A stretch of DNA of 45,956 nt from an uncultured Verrucomicrobia subdivision 3 bacterium (lineage in GTDB: Bacteria > Verrucomicrobiota > Verrucomicrobiia > Limisphaerales > UBA11358). The stretch spans positions 1-45,956 of the forward strand of contig CAILDU010000027.1 of NCBI GenBank assembly GCA_903833055.1, read 5' to 3'. This document shows positions 8,538 to 19,314 of the stretch, piece after piece. Below the pieces are notes generated by a model, which did no database searches, was not told the DNA's origin, and was given only the letters and a program-made list of their open reading frames with translations. Numbering within the stretch: position 1 is the first letter of the stretch; each line of letters starts with the position of its first letter. The translations under genes and the position numbers were made by a program.

Positions 8538-8630
8538 CGAACCTTAAGCGAACGTGAAGCGTGAAATTTTTGCACAGGCTGCGCAATTATTTTCTTCATC
8601 TCGCCTTAAGGTTGCTTCTGCGAACGTGAC
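8538..8630. promoter_or_regulatory. Divergent intergenic region with two CTTAAGG-type direct-repeat elements
   Basis: Minus strand around 8540-8560: CTTCACGTTCG CTTAAGGTTCG (11-bp repeat). Plus strand 8602-8630: CGCCTTAAGGTTGCTTCTGCGAACGTGAC. GCGAACGTGA present in both. Confidence 0.5.
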
Positions 8631-8671
8631 GACCGTGCGCGGCTGTGTTAAACATTTCCGCGCACACGAAC

Positions 8672-9322
8672 ATGAGAATTCTCATCGTTGAAGACGAACC
8701 CGATTTGCTCGCGAGCCTCGCGCAGGCGTTGCGCGAGGAAGGTTACGCCGTGGACACCGCCGACAATGGCGACGACGGACTTTTCAACGCCGAAGGCACG
8801 GACTACGACGCAATAATTTTAGACGTGATGTTGCCCGGCATTGACGGCTGGGAAATTCTCAAGCGCCTCCGCAAAACTAAAAAAACGCCCGTGCTCATGC
8901 TCACCGCGCGCGACCAGACGCGCGACCGCGTGAAAGGCCTAGACACCGGCGCGGACGATTACGTCGTCAAACCGTTTGACCTCGAAGAAGTTTTCGCGCG
9001 CCTCCGCGCCATCATCCGCCGCAGCGCGAATAAAACCACGAACTTAATTGAAATTGGCGACGTAAAAATCGACACCGCCGCGCGCAATATTTTTCTCAAG
9101 GACAAGCCAGTGGAAATCACCGCGCGCGAATATGCGCTCGTAGAATTTCTCGCGCTACATCGCGGCGAAGTGGTCACGCGCACGCAGCTTTACGAGCATC
9201 TTTTCGACGAAAACGAAAGTTCGCTTTCAAATCTTTTGGACGTTCATGTTTCCAACGTCCGCAAAAAATTGGGCGCAGAATTCATCGCCACCCGGCGCGG
9301 CCACGGCTATTGCATCGAATGA
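8672..9322 (+). CDS. OmpR-family response regulator (CusR/CopR-like)
   Basis: MRILIVEDEPDLLASLAQALREEGYAVDTADNGDDGL...DAIILDVMLPGIDGWEILKRLR...VKPFDLEEVFARLRAIIRR; winged-helix C-terminus with LDVHVSNVRKKLG. Confidence 0.92.
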   Translation: MRILIVEDEPDLLASLAQALREEGYAVDTADNGDDGLFNAEGTDYDAIILDVMLPGIDGWEILKRLRKTKKTPVLMLTARDQTRDRVKGLDTGADDYVVKPFDLEEVFARLRAIIRRSANKTTNLIEIGDVKIDTAARNIFLKDKPVEITAREYALVEFLALHRGEVVTRTQLYEHLFDENESSLSNLLDVHVSNVRKKLGAEFIATRRGHGYCIE

Positions 9323-10839
9323 AAATTTTCAAATCCATCAAGTGGCGATTGCAAATCTGGTATGGCCTGATTCTCGTCGTCGTGCTCGCGGGCTTCGGCA
9401 TCACCGCGTATCAACTGGAGCGCAACCGCCAGTTCCGCCAGGTTGACGACGAACTGCACAGGCGTTTTGGTGTTCTGGCAAATGCGCTCCATCGTCCGCC
9501 GCCGCGTCGGCAGGACGCGGATCAACAGTCGTTCGACCGTCCGCCGCCCGACCAACTTTCTAACGATGGACCGCCGGGAAGAAGTTTCCGCCAGCCAACT
9601 GAATTTCATCTGCCGGAGCAGGACGCGCATTTTTTTGATGCCAGCGATCCGAATAATTTTTATTTCACAATTATTACGCGTGATGGCAGGGAACTTGGTG
9701 GTTCGACCAATCAGCCCACCCCAATTGGCGAACCGGCTCAAGAAACGAGTTCATATTCGCATCCCGTTAATCATGTTGACCAAGCGTTCTCTGTATCCAA
9801 ATTTAACGGGAATTTTCCCAAGCCGAATAAGGTCACCAGTTTTGGAAATCATCGGGAAACTGTGGAGATGCTGCCATCGGGAGAAATAATTGTGGTTGGT
9901 TGTTCCATTGCGCCGGAATTTAAAGAGCTTCAGCGCACGGCTGTGAATCTAACGGCGATTGGCAGTTTAATTTTAGTCGTCGGTCTCGTCGGCGGCTGGT
10001 GGCTGGTTTCGCGCGCCATCAAACCCATCAATGAAATCAGCGCGACGGCAGTGAAAATTTCCGCCGGCGATTTGTCGCAGCGCATCAACGTCGCCGAGGC
10101 GGAAAGCGAACTCGGCCAGCTCGCCGCCGTTTTGAATTCCACCTTCGCGCGCCTCGAATCCGCGTTCGCGCAGCAGAAACAATTTGCCTCCGACGCGGCG
10201 CATGAATTACGCACGCCAGTTTCAGTAATCCTCACGCAAACGCAAACGTCGCTGAACCGCGAGCGCGACGCTGCGAGCTACAAACAAACCGTCGAAGCCT
10301 GCCAGCGCGCGGCGCAGCGGATGCGGAAATTAATCGAGTCGCTGCTCGCGCTCGCGCGGTTCGACGCCGGTCAGGAAATTCTGAAACGCCAGCAGTTTGA
10401 TTTTTCAAAAACGATTTCCGATTGCGCGGAACTCGTGTCGCCGCTCTCGGACGAGCGCGGTGTGAAAATTTCCATTGAAGCTGAACCCGTTGAAATCATT
10501 GGCGATTCCGAGCGGCTCGCGCAGGTTGTTACGAATCTTTTGACGAACGCAATTCAATACAACAATCCCGATGGCGAAGTGCGCGTAAAGCTAGAATCGC
10601 AAAATGGTTTGGCCGTTTTGACCGTGGCAGACACGGGGCAGGGGATTGCCGCCGAAAATCTGCCGCAAGTTTTCGGCAGATTTTTCCGCGCTGATTCGTC
10701 ACGCACCGGCGCGGGAAATTCTGGTCTTGGCCTTGCGATTACCAAAGCGATTGTCGAGGCGCACGGCGGGACGATTGAAGTGGCGAGTGAAGAAAATGCG
10801 GGAACAACTTTCACCGTGCGGTTGCCAATCTCCGCGTAG
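9319..10839 (+). CDS. Sensor histidine kinase (HAMP, HisKA, HATPase_c); ATGA overlap with the response regulator
   Basis: TM helix, periplasmic Pro-rich domain, second TM, H-box DAAHELRTPVSVILTQTQ, N-box VVTNLLTNAIQYN, G-boxes DTGQGI and GNSGLGLAITK. Confidence 0.92.
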   Translation: MKIFKSIKWRLQIWYGLILVVVLAGFGITAYQLERNRQFRQVDDELHRRFGVLANALHRPPPRRQDADQQSFDRPPPDQLSNDGPPGRSFRQPTEFHLPEQDAHFFDASDPNNFYFTIITRDGRELGGSTNQPTPIGEPAQETSSYSHPVNHVDQAFSVSKFNGNFPKPNKVTSFGNHRETVEMLPSGEIIVVGCSIAPEFKELQRTAVNLTAIGSLILVVGLVGGWWLVSRAIKPINEISATAVKISAGDLSQRINVAEAESELGQLAAVLNSTFARLESAFAQQKQFASDAAHELRTPVSVILTQTQTSLNRERDAASYKQTVEACQRAAQRMRKLIESLLALARFDAGQEILKRQQFDFSKTISDCAELVSPLSDERGVKISIEAEPVEIIGDSERLAQVVTNLLTNAIQYNNPDGEVRVKLESQNGLAVLTVADTGQGIAAENLPQVFGRFFRADSSRTGAGNSGLGLAITKAIVEAHGGTIEVASEENAGTTFTVRLPISA

Positions 10840-10841
10840 CA

Positions 10842-10892
10842 GCTTTCGGTAGAAAGCCGCCATCAAAATGCGGCGGTCTGCCGACACGCCGC
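10842..10892. repeat. Two consecutive palindromic (REP-like) hairpins between convergent genes
   Basis: GCTTTC-GGTA-GAAAGC (10842-10857) and GCGGCGGTC-TGCC-GAC(A)CGCCGC (10870-10892). Confidence 0.6.
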
Positions 10893-10898
10893 TACAAA

Positions 10899-12062
10899 TC
10901 AACGTAAAAACATTTCCGCCGCTAAATCGGCAAAGCGCAAACCTTGATGCGTTAATTGAAATTTTTCTGCGTCGCGTGTTGCCCAGCCGCGTTCAGCGAG
11001 TTGGTTCATTTCGGAATCCCACTCGTTGCGTAAATCAAAATCCGTTGTGCCTTTGAAATCGGCGAACGGCCAGCCGGCGTTCATTCGCAAACCGAACGCG
11101 GCGATTTCTCCGGCGCGGCGCAGCGGCGGAAGTTCTTCGCTGGATTCAATCGCGCGTTTGCCTTTTTCCAACTGGTCGCAGTAGAGCGGCGTGTTCGACC
11201 AATTTTTGGTGCGAATGCCACGAACGTAGCCGGTCGCGCTCGGCCCGAGTCCGTAAAAATTTCCACCGCGCCAGTAGTTCACGTTGTGTTTGCAGGCGCG
11301 TGCGGGAATTTTTTCAGCGCTCAATTCGCCGCGCGCAAAGTTCGCAATTTCGTATTGGTGAAATCCGCCGTTGGTTGCGGCTGAAATGAGTTCTTCATAC
11401 ATTTCGCACGCAAGATTTTCGTCCACAGAAAATTCGCCGGCCTTGAGTTGTTCGTAGAGCGGCGTGTCGTCTTCGTAAATGACTTCGTAGCTGGAAAGAT
11501 GTTCGCTCTGCATCGCCATCGTCTCGTTCAAAGTCGCGCGCCAGATTTCCATCGTCTGCGTGGGAATGGCGAACATCAAATCCAGATTTATATTTTCAAA
11601 ACCGGCGGCGCGCAAAATGTCGAAGGATTTAAAAACCTGTTCGCGCGAATGAATTCGTCCAAGGCGGTCGAGTAATTTTTCATCGAGCGATTGCACGCCC
11701 ATCGAAATGCGGTTCACGCCGAAATCGCGGAGTAATTTGGATTTGTCCGCCGAAACGGTGGCGGGATTGCTCTCGACGGTGAATTCTTCTGCGCCGAGCA
11801 GATTGAGTTTTTCCATCGCACGCAAAATGGTTTCCCACTGGCGCAGGTTCAAAAGTGACGGTGTGCCGCCGCCGAAGAAAATAGTTTTTGGTTTCAAGTC
11901 GTGCGCGACAATTTCCAGTTCGCGGACGAGCGCGTTGACGTAGCGGTTGATGAGTTCGCCGCTGGAAGCTTCGGAATAGAAAGCGCAGTAGTCGCATTTC
12001 TGCGCGCAAAATGGGACGTGAACGTAGAGGCTCGTGACGGGTGCGGGTGACAATTCCAACAT
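10899..12062 (-). CDS. hemW: HemW-like radical SAM protein (coproporphyrinogen III oxidase-like family)
   Basis: SLYVHVPFCAQKCDYCAFYSE (CxxxCxxC radical SAM motif), FFGGGTPSLL, GVQSLDEKLLDRLGRIH, HNVNYWRGGNFYGLGPSATGY. Confidence 0.92.
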   Translation of the reverse strand: MLELSPAPVTSLYVHVPFCAQKCDYCAFYSEASSGELINRYVNALVRELEIVAHDLKPKTIFFGGGTPSLLNLRQWETILRAMEKLNLLGAEEFTVESNPATVSADKSKLLRDFGVNRISMGVQSLDEKLLDRLGRIHSREQVFKSFDILRAAGFENINLDLMFAIPTQTMEIWRATLNETMAMQSEHLSSYEVIYEDDTPLYEQLKAGEFSVDENLACEMYEELISAATNGGFHQYEIANFARGELSAEKIPARACKHNVNYWRGGNFYGLGPSATGYVRGIRTKNWSNTPLYCDQLEKGKRAIESSEELPPLRRAGEIAAFGLRMNAGWPFADFKGTTDFDLRNEWDSEMNQLAERGWATRDAEKFQLTHQGLRFADLAAEMFLR

Positions 12063-12113
12063 GGCTTCAGGTTAGCGAAGCCATTGGCGGACGTGAATGA
12101 AATTCGCCGGCGT

Positions 12114-12323
12114 TCAGGCCGGATTGGCGCGTTGGACGTTCCCGGCTTTAAGTCCTTTTTCACCCGGCAGAATCTCAAAGGTGACCGTTTCGCCTTCGTT
12201 CAAGGTTTTATACCCGGAACCGATGATGGAGGTGTGATGCACGAACACGTCTTGTCCCGCGTCATCGGCGATGAAGCCAAACCCCTTTTTGTTGTCGAAC
12301 CATTTTACTTTGCCACTGGCCAT
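12114..12323 (-). CDS. Cold-shock domain protein
   Basis: MASGKVKWFDNKKGFGFIADDAGQDVFVHHTSI: RNP1/RNP2 motifs of the CspA family. Confidence 0.95.
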   Translation of the reverse strand: MASGKVKWFDNKKGFGFIADDAGQDVFVHHTSIIGSGYKTLNEGETVTFEILPGEKGLKAGNVQRANPA

Positions 12324-12349
12324 AACTACTCCTGATTTGCGAGGCCGTA

Positions 12350-12388
12350 GAAAAATGAAACGGACGTGGCTGGTTCAGCCGCGTCCGT
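12350..12388 (-). terminator. Rho-independent terminator downstream of the receiver-like gene
   Basis: Minus strand ACGGACGCGGCTG-AAC-CAGCCACGTCCGT followed by TTCATTTTTC. Confidence 0.7.
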
Positions 12389-12476
12389 GAAACATCACTT
12401 TTCCCAAATAATCATGCCTCGGTGTTGTGCCGCGACTATGAAATTAATCCATGCTTCCGTCAAGGGAAAGTTATGC

Positions 12477-12848
12477 CTAGTCCACATGGAGCGCCTGCTC
12501 CAAAATTTGCGACAGGTGACCGGTGAGCGCACTTTCGGTCACGGCCAGATTGGCACCAGATTCCTGTCCGGCGGTTAGTAAGTCGGGAGCATTATCCGGC
12601 GCAAATCCAACGATCGGCACATGGCTGGTTGCTTCATCAGCTTTGATTTTTTTTATGGCCGCGGTGACATCGCCCTTGGCATCAAGATCGGCGAAAACAA
12701 GTAACGGCATTTCGCGCTGAACCGTGGCGGCGAGCCGTGCGGCATTATCAAGTGCGAGCACGCGATAATTCAAATCCTGCAGCCGGTTCACCAACTGGCT
12801 ACCGGGCATGAGGCGTTCGTAGAAAAAAATCGCGAGCGGTTGCGGCAT
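12477..12848 (-). CDS. Receiver-like (possibly degenerate) response regulator domain protein
   Basis: 123 aa with alternating alpha/beta pattern, LLVFADLDAKGDV at the phosphoacceptor-like strand, IKADEATSHVPIVGFAP. Confidence 0.5.
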   Translation of the reverse strand: MPQPLAIFFYERLMPGSQLVNRLQDLNYRVLALDNAARLAATVQREMPLLVFADLDAKGDVTAAIKKIKADEATSHVPIVGFAPDNAPDLLTAGQESGANLAVTESALTGHLSQILEQALHVD

Positions 12849-12861
12849 AATTGCCCGATGT

Positions 12862-14346
12862 TCAGGGCAAATCCGTTGCGCCCATCAGGAAACGATCGCA
12901 TTCGCGTGCCGCGCCGCGACCTTCGTTGAACGCCCACACCACGAGGCTCTGTCCGCGACGACAATCGCCAGCGGCAAAAACTTTCGGGATGTTCGTCGTG
13001 TATTTTTCAAATTCGGCTTTCGCGTTCGAGCGCGCGTCGCGTTCGATGCCGAGCGATTCGAGCAACGGCTGTTCCGGTCCAAGAAAACCCATCGCGAGCA
13101 AAACGAGTTGCGCGGGCAAAACTTTTTCCGTGCCGGGAATATTTTTGGGAACGAATTGGCCTTTGTCGTTCTTCGTCCACTCGACTTGCACGGTGTGAAC
13201 GGCTTTGACCTGACCATTCGCGTCGGCTTCAAATTTGGTTGCGGTCGTTAAATAAATGCGCGGGTCAGCGCCGAATTTAGCAGCAGCTTCTTCCTGGCCG
13301 TAATCCATCTTGTAAGTCTTCGGCCATTCCGGCCACGGATTATCCTTGGCGCGATCAAGCGGCGGCTTGGGCAAAATTTCCACCTGCACGAGCGACTTGC
13401 AACCGTGCCGAATGGACGTGCCAACGCAATCTGTTCCCGTATCGCCGCCGCCGATGACGACCACATCATTGCCATCCGCATCAATGAAACCGCCGTTTTT
13501 GTGCGCGTCCAAAACGGCCTTCGTGTTCGCCGTGAGAAAATCCATTGCGAAATGAATGCCTTTCAACTGACGACCTTCAATCGGCAAATCGCGCGGCTTC
13601 GTTGCGCCGGTCGCGAGAATCACCGCATCAAAATCTTTTAACAATTTTTCCGCCGGAAGATTTTTTCCAATCTCGGTGTTGCAGACAAATTTCACGCCCT
13701 CTTTTTCCAGCAATGCGAGACGGCGCAGCACGACTTCTTTTTTGTCGAGCTTCATGTTGGGAATGCCATACATCAGCAAACCGCCCGGACGATCCGCTCG
13801 TTCGAACACCGTGACTTCGTGACCAGCCTTGTTCAACTGCGCGGCAGCAGAAAGCCCCGCCGGGCCGGAGCCAACAACGGCAACCTTTTTGCCTGTGCGT
13901 TTCTTCGGCGGTTCGGCGGTGACCCAGCCATTTTCCCAGCCGTGATCAATGATGCTGACCTCAATATTTTTAATGGTGACGGCAGGTTCCTTCATGCCGA
14001 GCACGCACGAACCTTCGCACGGTGCAGGACAAACGCGGCCGGTGAATTCCGGAAAATTATTCGTCTTGTGCAGGCGATCCAACGCCTCGCGCCAGAGTCC
14101 GCGATAAACCAAATCGTTCCATTCTGGAATGAGATTATGAATCGGACAGCCGCTCGCCATGCCGCTGACGAGCTGGCCGGTGTGGCAGAACGGAATGCCG
14201 CAATCCATGCAGCGCGCGCCCTGTTTTTTGAGGTCGGCCTCGCTCTGGTGCAGGTGAATTTCCGACCAGTCCGCGATGCGCGTGAGCGGTGAGCGGTCGG
14301 CGGGCAGTTCGCGTTGGAACTCTAAAAATCCGGTAGGTTTTCCCAT
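12862..14346 (-). CDS. gltD: Glutamate synthase small subunit
   Basis: [15 protein letters not shown]..., [67 protein letters not shown]. Confidence 0.96.
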   Translation of the reverse strand: MGKPTGFLEFQRELPADRSPLTRIADWSEIHLHQSEADLKKQGARCMDCGIPFCHTGQLVSGMASGCPIHNLIPEWNDLVYRGLWREALDRLHKTNNFPEFTGRVCPAPCEGSCVLGMKEPAVTIKNIEVSIIDHGWENGWVTAEPPKKRTGKKVAVVGSGPAGLSAAAQLNKAGHEVTVFERADRPGGLLMYGIPNMKLDKKEVVLRRLALLEKEGVKFVCNTEIGKNLPAEKLLKDFDAVILATGATKPRDLPIEGRQLKGIHFAMDFLTANTKAVLDAHKNGGFIDADGNDVVVIGGGDTGTDCVGTSIRHGCKSLVQVEILPKPPLDRAKDNPWPEWPKTYKMDYGQEEAAAKFGADPRIYLTTATKFEADANGQVKAVHTVQVEWTKNDKGQFVPKNIPGTEKVLPAQLVLLAMGFLGPEQPLLESLGIERDARSNAKAEFEKYTTNIPKVFAAGDCRRGQSLVVWAFNEGRGAARECDRFLMGATDLP

Positions 14347-14384
14347 CTTGTTTTAGGTTTTAATTCTAAATTATTTCGGTGCGT

Positions 14385-17300
14385 TCAGTGTCCGCCTTTA
14401 ACATTTTCCTCGAATGCCGCCATGATGGCGTCGTCGCCGCTCAAGCCTTGCGACTGCACTTTTTTGAGCGAAATCAAAACGCGCTTGTAATCCTGCGGCA
14501 TGACTTTGACAAATTTCGGAATAAAATTTTTCCAGTCGCCGAGAACTTTCGCGGCGCGTTCGCTGTGCGTCAACGTCTGATGCCGCTGGATTAATTTCCA
14601 GACTTCCTCGATTTCGTCCACGTCTTCCAGTTTTTCGAGGCCGACGAGTTCCATATTACAGCGCGTCGCAAAATCTCCAGCTTCGTCCAAAACGTAAGCC
14701 ACGCCGCCGCTCATGCCGGCGGCGAAGTTGCGTCCGCTCTTGCCGAGAATTACCACGCGTCCGCCGGTCATGTATTCGCAGCCGTGATCGCCCACGCCTT
14801 CGACGACCGCGTTGACGCCGGAGTTGCGGACGCCGAAGCGTTCGCCCGCCATGCCGCGCACAAAAATCTCACCCGCCGTCGCGCCGTAAAGCGCCACGTT
14901 GCCGATGATGATATTTTCCTCGGCGGCAAAGGTTGAACCTTTCGGCGGATACACAATCAGTTTTCCGCCGCTCAAGCCTTTGCCAAAATAATCATTCGCG
15001 TCGCCTTCGAGTTCGTGCGTCATTCCCTTCGGCATGAACGCGCCAAAACTTTGACCCGCGCTGCCGTTGAATTTCAAAAGCACCGTGTCTTCCGGCAAGC
15101 CATTTGGTCCGTGTTTCTTGGTGATTTCGCTGCCGACAATCGTGCCGACGACGCGATCTACATTCTTGATGGACAACTCGGCGCGAACTTTTTCGCCGCG
15201 TTCAATCGCCGGTTTGCAGATGGCGAGCAGCTTCGTCACGTCCAGAGATTTTTCCAAACCATGATCCTGATCTTGCGAGCGGAAACGGCCGACTTCCGCG
15301 CCCATGTCGGGGCGATGCAAAATCGGCGAGATGTCAATGCCGCTGGCTTTCCAATGCTCGATGGCTTTCCACGGAATTAATTTATCCGTGCGGCCAACCA
15401 TGTCTTCCAGTTTTTTGAAACCGAGTTTCGCCATGATTTCGCGCAGTTCCATCGCGATGAAGCGCATGAAATTCACGACATGTTCCGGCTCGCCGGTGAA
15501 GCGTTTCCGCAAACGCGGGTCTTGCGTGGCGACGCCGACGGGGCAGGTGTTCAAATGACAAACGCGCATCATGATGCAACCCATCACGACGAGCGGCGCG
15601 GTGGCAAAACCAAATTCTTCCGCGCCGAGCAACGCGGCAATCGCCACGTCGCGGCCGGTTTTCAATTGTCCGTCCGCCTCGACGTAAATGCGGCTGCGAA
15701 GATTGTTCAACACGAGCGTCTGGTGCGTTTCCGCCAGACCGAGTTCCCACGGACCGCCCGCGTGTTTGATGGACGAGAGCGGCGAAGCGCCCGTGCCGCC
15801 GTCGTGACCGGAAATTAAAACGACATCCGCGTGTGCTTTCGCGACGCCGGCGGCAACCGTGCCGACGCCGACTTCGGCGACGAGCTTAACGCTGATGCGC
15901 GCATTGCGATTTGAATTTTTCAAATCGTGAATCAACTCCGCCAAATCTTCGATGGAGTAAATGTCATGGTGCGGCGGTGGCGAAATCAGACCGACGCCAG
16001 CCGTCGTGCCGCGTGTTTTGGCGATGGGCGGATAAACTTTTTTGCCGGGCAATTCGCCGCCTTCGCCGGGTTTCGCGCCCTGCGACAACTTGATTTGCAG
16101 CTCGTTTGCGTGGACAAGATAATTGCTCGTGACGCCGAAACGTCCACTGGCGACCTGCTTGATGGCGGAATTTTTCGAGTCGCCGTTCGCTTCCAAAACG
16201 TAGCGTGCTGGATCTTCGCCGCCTTCGCCGGTGTTGGATTTTCCGCCGAGGCGGTTCATCGCGACGGCGAGCGTTTCGTGCGCTTCCTTGGAAATAGAAC
16301 CGTAGCTCATCGCGCCGGTTTTGAAGCGTTTGACGATGCTTTCAACCGATTCAACTTCCTCAATCGGAATCGCCGTTTCGGTAAATTTGAAATCGAGCAA
16401 GCCGCGCAAAGTGCAAAGTGTTTTCGCGCGGTCATTGATGATGTCCGCGTATTCGCGATAAATTTTTTCGCTGCCGAGGCGGCACGCGGTCTGCAATTTG
16501 TGAATCGTCTGCGGATTGAACAGATGCTGCTCGCCGCCGTCGCGCCATTGGTATTGGCCGCCGGCGTCGAGTTCCGTGTTGACCGATTCGCGCGGGAACG
16601 CGCGCGCATGACGCGCGAGCGCTTCTTCGCCGATGACTTCCAAACCGATGCCTTGAATGCGCGACGGCGTCCAAGTGAAATACTTATCCACAACTTCACT
16701 GTTGATGCCAATGGCTTCAAAGATTTGCGCGCCGTGATAACTTTGAATCGTCGAGATGCCCATCTTGGCCATCGTTTTGACGACGCCTTTGACCGCGGCT
16801 TTGATGAATTTTTTGACGGCAACTTTGTGATCGGTTTCCGCCAAAAGTTTTTCGCGCATCAAATCCGCGATGGTCTCGTAAGCGAGATATGGATTGATGG
16901 CCGTGCAGCCGTAGCCGATCAAAACGGAGAAATGATGCACCTCGCGCGGTTCGCCGGATTCGAGAATCAAACCGATTTTCGTGCGCGTGCCGCTGCGAAT
17001 CAAATGATGATGCAAACCGGAAACCGCGAGCAACGCGGGAATCGGTGCGAGCGTGGCGCTGACGCCACGGTCGGAAAGAATCACGACATTCGCGCCGTCA
17101 ACAATGGCTTTGTCCGCCGCGTGAAAAACTTTTTCCAGCGCCGCCGCGAGACCTTTCGCGCCGTCGGCGACCTTGAACAGAATCGGCAGCGTGACAGTTT
17201 TGAAACCGGGACGATTGATGTGGCGTAGCTTTTCCAATTCCTCATTCGTGAGAATTGGATAGTGCATCTTCACGAGCCGTCCGCTTTCGGGCGTCGGCTC

Positions 17301-18992
17301 CAAAAGGTTGCCTTCGCCGCCAACCATGATTTCCGTCGAAGTAATAATTTCTTCGCGGATGGGATCAATCGGCGGATTTGTGACCTGCGCGAACAGTTGC
17401 TTGAAATAATTGTAAAGCAACTGCGGCTTCTGCGACAAAACCGCGAGCGGCGTGTCCGTGCCCATCGAGCCGAGCGGCTGAATGCCATCGCGTGCCATCG
17501 GGCCGACGATGAAACGCAAATCTTCAAACGTGTAACCGAACGCCTGCTGCCGTTGCAAAATGGACGTGTGATCGTCTTCGTGGACGTTCGGTGGTTCCGG
17601 CAAATTTTTGAGCAGGACGTGATTTTCTTCCAGCCATTTTCCATACGGCTGTGCGCTGGAATATTTTTTCTTCAGTTCCTCGTCCGCGATGATGCGGCCT
17701 TCTTCGAGGCTCACCAAAAACATTTTGCCCGGCTGCAAACGCCCTTTGACCGCGATGCGTTCCGGCGCGACCGGCAGCACGCCCGCTTCCGACGCCATAA
17801 TAACTACGTCGTCTTTCGTGACGTAATAACGCGACGGGCGCAGACCGTTGCGGTCGAGGCACGCGCCGATAAATTTTCCGTCCGTGAACGCCATCGAGGC
17901 CGGGCCGTCCCACGGTTCCATGAGGCAGGAATGAAATTCGTAAAATGCGCGGCGCTCGGCGTCCATGCTCTCGTGATTTTCCCACGGCTCGGGAATCATC
18001 ATCATCATCGCGTGCGGCAAATCGCGTCCGGCGAGCGTGAGCAGTTCCACGCAATTATCAAACTGTGCCGAGTCGCTGCCGTCGGTGTTGATGACCGGTA
18101 GAATTTTTTTCAGGTCGTCGCCGAAAATTTTGCTGGTGAACAACGCCTGCCGCGCTTTCATCCAATTCACGTTGCCGCGCAGCGTATTGATTTCGCCGTT
18201 GTGCGCAATGCAGCGGTTCGGGTGCGCGCGATCCCAGCTTGGAAAAGTGTTCGTGGAAAAACGCGAATGGACGAGCGCGATGGCCGTGGTCACGGCGGGA
18301 TTCCGCAGATCGTCGTAATACTTTTCCACCTGCTCGGACATCAACATGCCTTTGTAGGTCAAGGTGCGCGCCGACAAACTGGAAACATAAAACCATTTGC
18401 CACCGGCAAGTTTGTTGCCGTAACGAATCGTTTGTTCCGCAACTTTGCGGATGACGTAAAGTTTTCTTTCAAACGCCGCTTCGTCTTTGATCGCTGCACC
18501 GCGTCCGACAAAAACCTGCGCCATGAACGGCTCGGCGGACACCGCCGTTTTGCCGAGCGAAGAATTATTCACCGGCACATCGCGCCAGCCGAGCAATGTC
18601 TGACCTTCGGCGGAAATGATTTTGGCGAATTCATTTTTTATCGCTTCACGTTCGGCGGGATTCGGTGGCAGGAACATTTGGCCGACGCCGTATTCACCGA
18701 CCGCCGGAAGTTTGAAACCGAGGCGCGCGGCTTCGGTCACAAAAAAATCGTGCGGCACTTGAATTAAAATTCCCGCGCCGTCGCCGGTGTTCGGTTCGCA
18801 GCCGACCGCGCCGCGATGATCGAGGTTGACGAGAATTTGGAGCGCGTCGCTGACCAGTTGGTGCGACTTCTTGCCCTTCATGTTGACGACGAAGCCCAGC
18901 CCGCACGCATCGTGCTCGAACTGCGGATCGTAAAGTCCTTGTTTCAGCGGTGCGCCCAAGCGCACGTCGCCAGTCTCATTAGCTTTCGGCAT
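14385..18992 (-). CDS. gltB: Glutamate synthase large subunit
   Basis: 1535 aa; [17 protein letters not shown] (Ntn amidotransferase Cys), [73 protein letters not shown]. Confidence 0.98.
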   Translation of the reverse strand: MPKANETGDVRLGAPLKQGLYDPQFEHDACGLGFVVNMKGKKSHQLVSDALQILVNLDHRGAVGCEPNTGDGAGILIQVPHDFFVTEAARLGFKLPAVGEYGVGQMFLPPNPAEREAIKNEFAKIISAEGQTLLGWRDVPVNNSSLGKTAVSAEPFMAQVFVGRGAAIKDEAAFERKLYVIRKVAEQTIRYGNKLAGGKWFYVSSLSARTLTYKGMLMSEQVEKYYDDLRNPAVTTAIALVHSRFSTNTFPSWDRAHPNRCIAHNGEINTLRGNVNWMKARQALFTSKIFGDDLKKILPVINTDGSDSAQFDNCVELLTLAGRDLPHAMMMMIPEPWENHESMDAERRAFYEFHSCLMEPWDGPASMAFTDGKFIGACLDRNGLRPSRYYVTKDDVVIMASEAGVLPVAPERIAVKGRLQPGKMFLVSLEEGRIIADEELKKKYSSAQPYGKWLEENHVLLKNLPEPPNVHEDDHTSILQRQQAFGYTFEDLRFIVGPMARDGIQPLGSMGTDTPLAVLSQKPQLLYNYFKQLFAQVTNPPIDPIREEIITSTEIMVGGEGNLLEPTPESGRLVKMHYPILTNEELEKLRHINRPGFKTVTLPILFKVADGAKGLAAALEKVFHAADKAIVDGANVVILSDRGVSATLAPIPALLAVSGLHHHLIRSGTRTKIGLILESGEPREVHHFSVLIGYGCTAINPYLAYETIADLMREKLLAETDHKVAVKKFIKAAVKGVVKTMAKMGISTIQSYHGAQIFEAIGINSEVVDKYFTWTPSRIQGIGLEVIGEEALARHARAFPRESVNTELDAGGQYQWRDGGEQHLFNPQTIHKLQTACRLGSEKIYREYADIINDRAKTLCTLRGLLDFKFTETAIPIEEVESVESIVKRFKTGAMSYGSISKEAHETLAVAMNRLGGKSNTGEGGEDPARYVLEANGDSKNSAIKQVASGRFGVTSNYLVHANELQIKLSQGAKPGEGGELPGKKVYPPIAKTRGTTAGVGLISPPPHHDIYSIEDLAELIHDLKNSNRNARISVKLVAEVGVGTVAAGVAKAHADVVLISGHDGGTGASPLSSIKHAGGPWELGLAETHQTLVLNNLRSRIYVEADGQLKTGRDVAIAALLGAEEFGFATAPLVVMGCIMMRVCHLNTCPVGVATQDPRLRKRFTGEPEHVVNFMRFIAMELREIMAKLGFKKLEDMVGRTDKLIPWKAIEHWKASGIDISPILHRPDMGAEVGRFRSQDQDHGLEKSLDVTKLLAICKPAIERGEKVRAELSIKNVDRVVGTIVGSEITKKHGPNGLPEDTVLLKFNGSAGQSFGAFMPKGMTHELEGDANDYFGKGLSGGKLIVYPPKGSTFAAEENIIIGNVALYGATAGEIFVRGMAGERFGVRNSGVNAVVEGVGDHGCEYMTGGRVVILGKSGRNFAAGMSGGVAYVLDEAGDFATRCNMELVGLEKLEDVDEIEEVWKLIQRHQTLTHSERAAKVLGDWKNFIPKFVKVMPQDYKRVLISLKKVQSQGLSGDDAIMAAFEENVKGGH

Positions 18993-19003
18993 TTTTTTCA
19001 GGT

Positions 19004-19030
19004 GAACGCGGAATGAATAAGTCCGCGTTC
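19004..19030. promoter_or_regulatory. Perfect 9-bp stem hairpin immediately upstream of gltB
   Basis: GAACGCGGA-ATGAATAAG-TCCGCGTTC, about 11 bp from the gltB start codon. Confidence 0.5.
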
Positions 19031-19314
19031 CTTTATTTTTTACTTAAAATAATCTGCGACGCAATAAATGTTTTCAAAATAAATGGGATTTCGCGCATTA
19101 GAATTCAAAGTTTTCCTTGTGTCAGTATTAGTGAGTTTTTTTATGCTGGCCAGAATCGGTTGAAGGCCGTGTCCACAAGTTTGCAAAATTTGTCCCGCAT
19201 TGAGGCTGGCAACCGTTGGCAGGCAAATCTTTTTCTCGTTAGCTGGAGAATTATGATTTGGACGAATGGCTTTAAAATTGCTTTTATTCCACCAAGAAAG
19301 TGGATTCATAAATA

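Noticed and set aside
7503-8564. 353-aa plus-strand ORF antisense to YHYH paralog 1
   Set aside because: No recognisable domain, His/Arg-rich; the opposite strand carries signal peptide and YHYH motif.
12477-12848. Calling the 123-aa protein a confirmed response regulator
   Set aside because: Receiver-like pattern only; acidic pocket and conserved Lys not convincingly placed, so kept as a low-confidence call.
15927-18767. Long plus-strand ORFs 15927..17228, 17262..18101 and 18201..18767
   Set aside because: Antisense to gltB, whose reading frame is unambiguous; compositional shadow ORFs.
19040-19314. Possible riboswitch upstream of the pilin-like gene
   Set aside because: Some short hairpins (GGCTGGCAACCGTTGGCAGGC area) but no match by eye to c-di-GMP or other known riboswitch cores.
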